Shown here: one piece after another, positions 1 to 5,563 of the stretch
How positions within the stretch are numbered: the stretch's first letter is position 1
How the letters are laid out: each line of letters begins with the position of its first letter
DNA from: Thermocrinis sp.
GTDB taxonomy: Bacteria; Aquificota; Aquificia; Aquificales; Aquificaceae
Assembly (NCBI GenBank): GCA_009903855.1
Contig: WYEK01000118.1
Coordinates: 1 to 9,508 of the forward strand
Length of the DNA: 9,508 nt
Reading direction: 5' to 3'
Notes under the pieces: generated by a model
Told to the model about the DNA's origin: nothing
Databases searched by the model: none
What the model saw: only the letters and a program-made list of their open reading frames with translations
Position numbers and translations under genes: made by a program

Positions 1-26
1 GCAGTAACGAGTTCCGCTTTGGTCAT
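1..26 (-). CDS. HU/IHF-family DNA-binding protein, N-terminal fragment
   Basis: Only the first eight complete codons lie in the window, reading MTKAELVT and then a partial codon compatible with Ala. This is the standard opening of bacterial HU proteins, small histone-like dimers that bend and compact DNA. A strong Shine-Dalgarno, AGGAGG, sits 7 nt upstream of the ATG, which supports a real, well-expressed start. The gene reads out of the left edge and is divergent from the tRNA-Gly. The identity rests on a very short peptide plus the good ribosome binding site, so HU versus IHF-like cannot be separated, and the rest of the gene is not visible. Confidence 0.72.
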
Positions 27-33
27 GTCTGTC

Positions 34-39
34 CCTCCT
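34..39 (-). promoter_or_regulatory. Shine-Dalgarno of the HU-like gene
   Basis: Read on the minus strand this is AGGAGG, a perfect anti-SD match, 7 nt upstream of the ATG at position 26. It fixes the start of the truncated HU-like gene. Confidence 0.8.
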
Positions 40-64
40 TTTAAGGTTTTGAATGGATTATAAT

Positions 65-93
65 ATCATACAATAGCTTGCGAGGAAATGCAA
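65..93 (-). promoter_or_regulatory. Predicted sigma70-type promoter of the HU-like gene
   Basis: On the minus strand there is a -35 of TTGCAT (93 to 88), a 17-nt spacer and a -10 of TATGAT (70 to 65). Transcription would start near position 58, giving a leader of about 30 nt that contains the Shine-Dalgarno. A second candidate -10, TATAAT at 62 to 57, lacks a well-placed -35. This is a prediction from hexamer match and spacing only. Confidence 0.5.
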
Positions 94-95
94 GC
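76..95. repeat. Perfect 6-bp inverted repeat in the divergent promoter region
   Basis: GCTTGC (76-81) and GCAAGC (90-95) are exact reverse complements separated by 8 bases. Each arm contains the TTGC core of the predicted -35 for one of the two divergent promoters. The repeat could be an operator. It could also be only a by-product of two facing -35 elements, since the arms are short. Confidence 0.5.
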
Positions 96-105
96 GGTAT
101 ATAGC
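78..105 (+). promoter_or_regulatory. Predicted promoter of tRNA-Gly
   Basis: TTGCGA (78-83) is followed, after a 16-nt spacer, by TATAGC (100-105). The predicted transcription start near 112 would leave a leader of only about 7 nt before the tRNA at 119. The -10 matches the consensus at four of six positions. No other promoter is evident before the tRNA, so these elements are the best candidates, with modest confidence. Confidence 0.4.
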
Positions 106-118
106 TCTAATAGGGTGA

Positions 119-190
119 GCGGGCGTGGCTCAGTGGTAGAGCGTCTGCTTCCCAAGCAGAAGGTCGCGGGTTCGATTCCCGTCGCCCGCT
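119..190 (+). tRNA. tRNA-Gly(CCC)
   Basis: A complete cloverleaf can be folded by eye. The 7-bp acceptor stem pairs 119-125 with 183-189. The D stem pairs 128-131 with 139-142. The anticodon stem pairs 144-148 with 156-160 around the loop TTCCCAA, giving anticodon CCC at 151-153, which reads GGG. The T stem pairs 166-170 with 178-182, with one G-T pair, around loop TTCGATT. The discriminator at 190 is T, as expected for bacterial tRNA-Gly. The CCA tail is not encoded; the next bases are CTT. There is no intron. Confidence 0.97.
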
Positions 191-210
191 CTTGGAATAA
201 CTTTTAATCT

Positions 211-1104
211 ATGGTTTATCCTTCTTACCTTAACCTAACAGAAAGTCAATGGAGGGAGAGAATAAAAAGGGCCCTGTCCCTTTTGGAAAGCTGTGAGGTA
301 TGTCCTCATAGGTGCGGAGTGAACAGGCTTAAAGGTGAGCTTGGTTTTTGCCAAACTGGAAAGAACGCCATAGTGGATAGCTACTTTCCTCACAGGGGAG
401 AAGAGAAACCTATAAGGGGCTACAGGGGCTCCGGAACAGTGTTTTTCTCCTACTGCAACATGAGATGTGTTTACTGTCAGAACTATCAGATCAGCCAATT
501 GGGAGAAGGAAGGGAGGTGAGCCCTGAAGAGCTTGCAGAAATATTTTTGGAGCTTCAGGCAATGGGATGCCACAATTTGAACTTGGTGACTCCCTCCCAT
601 GTGGTGCCTCAGATACTTTCTGCCCTCTACCTTGCGGTCAAGAAGGGTTTTAGATTACCCATAGTCTATAACACCTCTTCCTTCGACAGCTTAGAATCTT
701 TGAGGCTCTTAGAGGGCATAGTGGATATATACCTGGCAGATTTGAAGTATGCAGACGGAGAGATTGCCAGAAGGTATTCAAAGGTTAAAAACTACCCAGA
801 AGTTGCTATGGCTGCCATAAGAGAGATGTACAGGCAGGTGGGAGACCTGATCCTTGACGAGAGGGGAATAGCCATCAGAGGGCTTCTCGTAAGGCACCTG
901 GTGCTTCCCAATGGGCTCGCAGGAACCGAAAAGGTAGCGGAGTTTTTAAGTTCTCTGTCTAAAAACATGGCGGTGAACGTGATGGATCAGTATTATCCCT
1001 CTTACATGGCTTGGAAGTATCCCGAACTGAGCAGGAGAATAACCCAAAGGGAATACCATCAAGCCCTCTCATTCATGAAAGGCTTTAGGCTCTTTCTGGA
1101 TTGA
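211..1104 (+). CDS. PflX-type radical SAM protein (COG1313-like)
   Basis: This 297-aa protein carries the radical SAM signature CX3CX2C at C82, C86 and C89, inside FFSYCNMRCVYCQNY, which binds the catalytic 4Fe-4S cluster and SAM. A second cysteine set lies N-terminal to it (C28, C31, C35, C47), in the CPxxCGVNR and GExGxC context typical of the PflX group related to pyruvate formate-lyase activating enzymes. Members of this group are annotated as glycyl-radical activases by similarity, but no substrate is established. No pyruvate formate-lyase or other glycyl-radical enzyme gene is next to it, so I do not assign a reaction. The ATG at 211 is the first start after an in-frame TAA at 205-207. 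Its ribosome binding site is weak. The gene begins 20 bp after tRNA-Gly, without room for a separate promoter, and its last 46 bp overlap the convergent MFS gene. Confidence 0.9.
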   Translation: MVYPSYLNLTESQWRERIKRALSLLESCEVCPHRCGVNRLKGELGFCQTGKNAIVDSYFPHRGEEKPIRGYRGSGTVFFSYCNMRCVYCQNYQISQLGEGREVSPEELAEIFLELQAMGCHNLNLVTPSHVVPQILSALYLAVKKGFRLPIVYNTSSFDSLESLRLLEGIVDIYLADLKYADGEIARRYSKVKNYPEVAMAAIREMYRQVGDLILDERGIAIRGLLVRHLVLPNGLAGTEKVAEFLSSLSKNMAVNVMDQYYPSYMAWKYPELSRRITQREYHQALSFMKGFRLFLD

Positions 1105-2609
1105 TAAAGAAGGTAGAGTATGGGAATAACCCCCAAGAGAGCCCAGTAGCCCGCATTAAAAAAAGTCCTTTCAAAGCTGTTTGAGAGGGCATAGAGGCTT
1201 TGTATAGACTGAAGGTAATACTTTGCCTTCTCCTCTGTTAAGCCTCCCCACTCGGTTAAGATTTCCAAAAAGGACCAAGCCCTTTGGTAGTTTTGAATCT
1301 CCACCATTCTGTCGTAGCTTTCCGCCATAAACTTTTGAAGGTCGTTTGTCGCCAAGGCGGTGCCAAAAGAACCACCCACGAACCTTACGTAATGCATAAG
1401 GCTAACGCCAAGAGTGGTTTTAGCACCCAAATTCTTGAGTGCCAGGTTGGTAATAGGAGCAAAGAAAAAGCCCATGCCTATGCCCAAAGGCACTAAAAGA
1501 AAAGCGGCCTTAAGGGCAGGTGTGTAGTAGTTAAAGTCCGAAAGTATAAAGAAAACCGAGTATAGGTATAAAGCAGAGGCAATAACCAAGGGTAGAAGGC
1601 TGGACTTTTTATCGCTTATAAACCCTGCTACGGGAGAAAACAGACCTATGTTTAAGGCTAAGGGAAGTATGTGCAGTCCCGCCTGAAAGGTGGTAAGACC
1701 CTTAAGCTTTTCAAAGTACAAGGGCAGAAGGTAAAAAACCTGATACATGGAAAAGCCAAGCACAAAGCAATAAACCCAAAAGGCTACCACAAACTCCTTT
1801 ATACGAAAGATGGAGTAATCTATCAGTCTATTTTTTGATAAAAGTTCAGAAAGGGCAAAGAGAAGAAAGGAGCCCACGGAAAGAAAGGTAAGATAGCCAA
1901 TGAGCTCGGAGGAGAACCAACCCAACTGCTGACCCTTTGAGAGAACTATAAGCAATGAAACGGTAGCCACCGAGAGGAAGAAAAAAGAAATAAAGTTCAA
2001 CCTAAAGGTATGCTTGGGCTTGTAGTCGGGCAGGAAAAACATGGCACCCAAAAAGTTGAGAATGCCTATGGGAATGTTTATGTAAAAGACCCACCGCCAG
2101 TTTATATGTTCTGCGATCCATCCACCGAGGGTAGGACCCAAGGCGGGTGCAAAGCTAACACCCAAGCCGTAAATGCCCATCGCCAGCCCCCTCTTTTCTG
2201 GTGCGTAGGCAGAAAAGAGCATAGCTTCCGCACTGACAACTATTAGGGACTCCCCAAAGCCCTGAACTACCCTTGCGGTGATCATCCACTCCAGGCTCTG
2301 GGCGTTGCCCGCAAAAAAGGAAGAGGTGGTAAACAGAAAGAGCCCAGTGATAAACACCCTCTTTAGCCCCACCTTGGTTTCCAACCACTCTACCAACATT
2401 ATGGCAGTAGCTGCGGCGGTCATGTATGCGGTGATCACCCACTGCACCCCATAGAGGTCTGTGGATAAAGGTGCCATCAGCTTTGGCACTATGATGTCCA
2501 CGATGGTGGTGTCCAAAATAGCCATAAAGACCCCCACCATCAAAGAAAAGGTCAAGAAGACCCGCTGGGCGGTATTTAGGCTCTCATGAAGTGGCTTTTC
2601 TTCCATCAT
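1059..2609 (-). CDS. emrB: EmrB/QacA-type MFS drug efflux transporter (DHA2 family, 14 TM)
   Basis: This 516-aa protein is strongly hydrophobic from end to end, as expected for a 14-helix, proton-driven multidrug exporter. Family marks include the TM1 motif with D33 (ILDTTIVD), the antiporter motif C region GPTLGGW at 158-164, and WRWVFYINIPIG at 171-182, which is highly characteristic of the DHA2 family. The TM2-TM3 loop (about 74-85) is a degenerate version of motif A. It is the last gene of the operon. Its ATG overlaps the stop of the EmrA-like gene (ATGA), and a second ATG follows immediately and has the better-placed AAGG. EmrB pumps work with an EmrA adaptor and an outer-membrane channel; both are encoded just upstream. 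The 3' end overlaps the convergent radical SAM gene. Confidence 0.93.
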   Translation of the reverse strand: MMEEKPLHESLNTAQRVFLTFSLMVGVFMAILDTTIVDIIVPKLMAPLSTDLYGVQWVITAYMTAAATAIMLVEWLETKVGLKRVFITGLFLFTTSSFFAGNAQSLEWMITARVVQGFGESLIVVSAEAMLFSAYAPEKRGLAMGIYGLGVSFAPALGPTLGGWIAEHINWRWVFYINIPIGILNFLGAMFFLPDYKPKHTFRLNFISFFFLSVATVSLLIVLSKGQQLGWFSSELIGYLTFLSVGSFLLFALSELLSKNRLIDYSIFRIKEFVVAFWVYCFVLGFSMYQVFYLLPLYFEKLKGLTTFQAGLHILPLALNIGLFSPVAGFISDKKSSLLPLVIASALYLYSVFFILSDFNYYTPALKAAFLLVPLGIGMGFFFAPITNLALKNLGAKTTLGVSLMHYVRFVGGSFGTALATNDLQKFMAESYDRMVEIQNYQRAWSFLEILTEWGGLTEEKAKYYLQSIQSLYALSNSFERTFFNAGYWALLGVIPILYLLYQSRKSLKPFMNERA

Positions 2610-3727
2610 TGCCTTTTTATCTCCACCCTTCCGCCCATGCCCACCCGGAGGAGTTTTTTGTCCTCGGTTTTTAGCTTGATCTTAACGGGAATCCTCTGAA
2701 CCACCTTGGTAAATTCCCCCGCAGAAACATCCCTTGGAGCCAAGGCAAAGGTGGCAGCAGAAGCCGGGCTTATTTCCTCCACCTCTCCCTCAAGGACCAA
2801 GCCCGGGTAGGCATCAAGCCTAACATAAGCCTTGCTCCCCTTTTGCACACCCTTTAGCTTTGTCTCTTCTAAGAGCACTTCCACATAAAGGCTGTCCAAG
2901 TTTATAACGCTAAAGGCGGGCTGACCGGGTCTTACTAAATCCCCCACGCTTATGAACCTCTTGGCTACGACCCCATCAAAGGGTGCCCTTAGCTTTGTAT
3001 ATTCAAGGTTTCTCTGGGCTAACTCTCTCTGCCTTTCTAAGGCGGAAAGCTCCCCATCCAAAACCTCTAATTGTTTTTGAAGCTCCTGCACCCTTCCCAG
3101 AGAGGTCCTTGCGGTGCTCACACCCACCATAGCCCTCCTTTTGGCAGTTTGAAGCTCCTCTATGGACTTTTCTATGGCTTTTTTTCTCTCAAGCATCACC
3201 CTATAGTTGGTGTCTATCTCTTCGTACCTTCTTTGAGGAATTAGACCCTTGTCCAAAAGCTCCTTAAACCTTTCCCTGTCTCTTTTCAAAAGCTCCAACT
3301 GGGCTTCAACCTCCCTTTTTTGACTCAGAAGGGTCTCTTCCCTTTTGGCAAGCTCTTCAAAAGCTAAGGAGGAGCTTTCCACACCTAAGCTCAACTCCTT
3401 TGAGACCCTGTTTATCTCAAGTTGCAGGGCAGACCTTTGGGCTCTGAGAGACCTTATCTTTTCCTCCAAGGCTTCCACCTGAAGCTTATAATCCTCCGGT
3501 TCAATTTCTGCCAGCACTTCGCCCGCCTTCACAAAATCTCCCAGATCTTTGCTTATTTTTATCACCCTGCCAGAGACCTGAAAGGATAAGGTTGCCATCT
3601 GGTCTGCCTTTACAAAGACCGCATCGCTAACTGCATATTCCATCCTGTGCTTGACCCACCGCACCGCATAGATAACAAAAAGAAGACTTATAAGCACCAA
3701 AAGGACTACGCCCAAAATCTTTTTCAT
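2606..3727 (-). CDS. emrA: EmrA-type membrane fusion protein (HlyD family)
   Basis: This 373-aa periplasmic adaptor links an inner-membrane pump to an outer-membrane channel. An N-terminal membrane anchor spans residues 4-24 with no lipobox, as in EmrA rather than AcrA. A lipoyl-like half motif (SGRVIKI, near 52-58) is followed by a long Lys/Glu-rich alpha-hairpin coiled coil from about 80 to 235, and then the second lipoyl half (LRAPFDGVVAKRF). The beta-barrel part contains TFALAP...FTKVVQRIPVKI, which closely resembles the EmrA signature segment and separates it from other HlyD proteins. Its ATG overlaps the stop of the upstream TolC-like gene by 4 nt, and its TGA overlaps the ATG of the MFS pump. 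It therefore almost certainly partners that pump. Confidence 0.93.
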   Translation of the reverse strand: MKKILGVVLLVLISLLFVIYAVRWVKHRMEYAVSDAVFVKADQMATLSFQVSGRVIKISKDLGDFVKAGEVLAEIEPEDYKLQVEALEEKIRSLRAQRSALQLEINRVSKELSLGVESSSLAFEELAKREETLLSQKREVEAQLELLKRDRERFKELLDKGLIPQRRYEEIDTNYRVMLERKKAIEKSIEELQTAKRRAMVGVSTARTSLGRVQELQKQLEVLDGELSALERQRELAQRNLEYTKLRAPFDGVVAKRFISVGDLVRPGQPAFSVINLDSLYVEVLLEETKLKGVQKGSKAYVRLDAYPGLVLEGEVEEISPASAATFALAPRDVSAGEFTKVVQRIPVKIKLKTEDKKLLRVGMGGRVEIKRQ

Positions 3728-4992
3728 GGCTCTAACCCAAGCCCGGAGACCATTAAAAGCCTGTAGTACTGCCTAAGAAACTGATAGTAGGCAATTACCC
3801 TATCTACCCTCGCCCTGGTTAAGCTGGCTTCCGCTTCCAAAAGCTCCCTCTGGCTTATTATCTGGTTGGCATACTGCTCTTTAGAAAGCTCAAAGAACTT
3901 CTCCGCAAAAGCCAGGGCAGATTGGGCAACCTTTAGATTGTCTTGGGCAACCAACAGCTCCTCGTAAGCCCTCTTTACCTCAAGCTGGACCTTATCCAGT
4001 AGGTCTTCATACTCTTTCTGTGCCTTCAGCTCCAAAGCACCAAAGGAGAGTTCTTGATAATATGGTCTTATCCCCTGAAAGCTCAGGGCAACGCCCCCCA
4101 CAATACCAAACACACCCTTTGGGCTTATGCTGGGATTTTGGTCGGAGTAGGTATAAACTCCCTCCACAAATAGCTTTGGGAAAAACTGGCTCTTGGCAAT
4201 GCCCTTTTGTGCCCTAAAGGCTTCTATGGCTTGCCTTTGGGCCTTGAGAATGTTTCTTTCTTTTGCCCTTTGCAAGTAAAACTCCAAAGGTCTAACATCC
4301 ACCTCTACCTTAGGCTCTTCCAAGTTTAAAAGTTCTTCCTCTGGCATGCCAGAAAGTCTGGAGAGGTTTGCCAGGGCAACCCTGTAATCCCCCTGCGCCT
4401 TTCTTAGGTCTCTTTCCACCTCCGCCAGACGCACCTTTGCCTGCAAAACATCCGTTATGGCAACGAGACCCTTCTGATAGAAAGCTTCCGCAGTTTGAAC
4501 CTGAAGCAAAATCGCAGACCTCTGTTTCTCTATGGCGGAAACCACACCCTTTGCAGAAAGAACATCCAGGTATGCGGAGATCACATCAAACTTCAGGCTT
4601 TCCACCTTTTCTTTCAGTAAAAATTCCTTGCTTTTTAGGTTTGAACTTGCCAAGGCAACAGAGAAATCCCTGGCAAACCCATCAAAGACCGTATATCTGA
4701 GCCCCGCCTGAAAGGTCTGATAGGACTTTTTGGCACTTTCCACCTGCAATCCGCTGAGGATGGGTATGTTAAAGGTTTGCTTTTCAAAGTTGTAGTTGTA
4801 GCGGTATGTAAAAAAGAACTCTGGCAAAAAGAGCTGTTTTTCTGCAGAAAGTGATAGATTAGCAGACCTTAGCTCTTGCCTTAGGGCCGAAAGTTCAGGG
4901 TTTTTCTCCAAGGCTCTTTGAATAACCTCAGACAATCCTATTGCCCATGATTGATGAACCAGAAAAACCAAAAAAACAAAAATTCTAAGCAT
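3724..4992 (-). CDS. TolC-family outer-membrane efflux protein (EmrAB-linked copy)
   Basis: This 422-aa protein begins with a signal peptide (hydrophobic residues 3-16, likely cleavage after SWA) and has the two-fold repeated, helix-rich layout of outer-membrane efflux proteins. The opening IGLSEVIQRALEKNPEL is the usual repeat-1 start, and a segment containing FDGF lies near residue 105. Trimers form a beta-barrel plus a long periplasmic alpha-barrel that docks on adaptors. The ATG at 4992 has its own Shine-Dalgarno, AGGGGG, 7 nt upstream, and overlaps the end of the broken TetR gene by 8 nt. Adjacency to emrA suggests it completes an EmrAB-TolC tripartite pump. It differs clearly from the second TolC-like protein encoded at 5564-6796, so the two are not a recent duplication. 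Confidence 0.92.
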   Translation of the reverse strand: MLRIFVFLVFLVHQSWAIGLSEVIQRALEKNPELSALRQELRSANLSLSAEKQLFLPEFFFTYRYNYNFEKQTFNIPILSGLQVESAKKSYQTFQAGLRYTVFDGFARDFSVALASSNLKSKEFLLKEKVESLKFDVISAYLDVLSAKGVVSAIEKQRSAILLQVQTAEAFYQKGLVAITDVLQAKVRLAEVERDLRKAQGDYRVALANLSRLSGMPEEELLNLEEPKVEVDVRPLEFYLQRAKERNILKAQRQAIEAFRAQKGIAKSQFFPKLFVEGVYTYSDQNPSISPKGVFGIVGGVALSFQGIRPYYQELSFGALELKAQKEYEDLLDKVQLEVKRAYEELLVAQDNLKVAQSALAFAEKFFELSKEQYANQIISQRELLEAEASLTRARVDRVIAYYQFLRQYYRLLMVSGLGLEP

Positions 4993-4999
4993 TTTTTAG

Positions 5000-5005
5000 C
5001 CCCCT
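5000..5005 (-). promoter_or_regulatory. Shine-Dalgarno of the EmrAB-linked TolC gene
   Basis: Minus-strand AGGGGG lies 7 nt before the ATG at 4992, inside the last codons of the TetR pseudogene. It matters because ribosomes translating the broken tetR reading frame stop 330 nt earlier, so this gene must recruit ribosomes on its own. Confidence 0.6.
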
Positions 5006-5215
5006 AAAGAGCACCTTCACACCCTCTTGGGCTAAGCTTTTTACTCTCTCCAAATCTGGCTCCTTTTCCCTAAAAACATACTCAAGCACCAACATTCTCA
5101 AAAATCCCGCATACAAATTAACTATATTTTCTGCGTTTTTGTAGGATATTTCTTCTCTTTGAATAGCCCTATCCACCATTTCAGTTAACAGTTCCCTCAA
5201 GTGGGATACTTTGGT

Positions 5216-5218
5216 TTA
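5216..5218 (-). other. In-frame TAA inside the TetR pseudogene
   Basis: In the restored TetR frame the codons run CTT TAT TAA ACC AAA. A single base difference (for example TAC or TAT) would give a continuous helix-rich ligand-binding domain. This lesion is independent of the frameshift about 140 nt upstream. Confidence 0.85.
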
Positions 5219-5357
5219 ATAAAGCTCCCTAAATTCCTCATTGGTTCCCACCAGTTGGAAGAGAAAAATCTGGGCTATATGCCTGTTTTGGTATATGTCC
5301 TCCAAAAAAACCTCGGCGTATTCAATCAGTGCATCCTCCAAGGGCAAGTCCCTCTCC

Positions 5358-5364
5358 AAAAAAA
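5358..5364 (-). other. T7 homopolymer frameshift site in the TetR pseudogene
   Basis: On the coding strand AGT TTT TTT GGA continues the N-terminal frame, whereas the conserved downstream frame needs AGT TTT TTG GAG, i.e. six Ts (or nine). The tract therefore carries one extra T relative to an open gene. A second T7 tract at 5304-5310 lies in frame and is harmless. Confidence 0.85.
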
Positions 5365-5563
5365 CTCTCCAACCTTTTCACAATGTTTAAATGCATCTCC
5401 TCCACTAAGCTTTTAAAGAGCTCCTCTTTGCTTTTGAAGTAAAAGTAAAAGGTGCCCTTGGAGAACCCTGCACTTTCCACAATGTCCTCCACACTGGTGG
5501 CGTAATAACCCTTTTGAGAAAAGAGTATCTTTGCAGATTCAAGTAGCCTTTCCCTGGCAGAAC

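Noticed and set aside
235..600. Open frame of 121 codons on the minus strand opposite the radical SAM gene
   Set aside because: It is fully inside a gene with both cysteine motifs intact on the other strand, and has no ribosome binding site or recognisable domain.
5304..5310. Second T7 tract as another frameshift
   Set aside because: In the restored frame it reads GTT TTT TTG GAG (V-F-L-E) and the frame stays open on both sides, so no lesion is needed here.
5350..5370. Programmed -1 ribosomal frameshifting at the T7 tract in tetR
   Set aside because: T TTT TTT is an in-phase -1 slippery heptamer, but the conserved downstream frame is +1 (or -2), and the -1 frame runs to a stop within about a dozen codons. 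The in-frame TAA at 5216-5218 would still block a full product.
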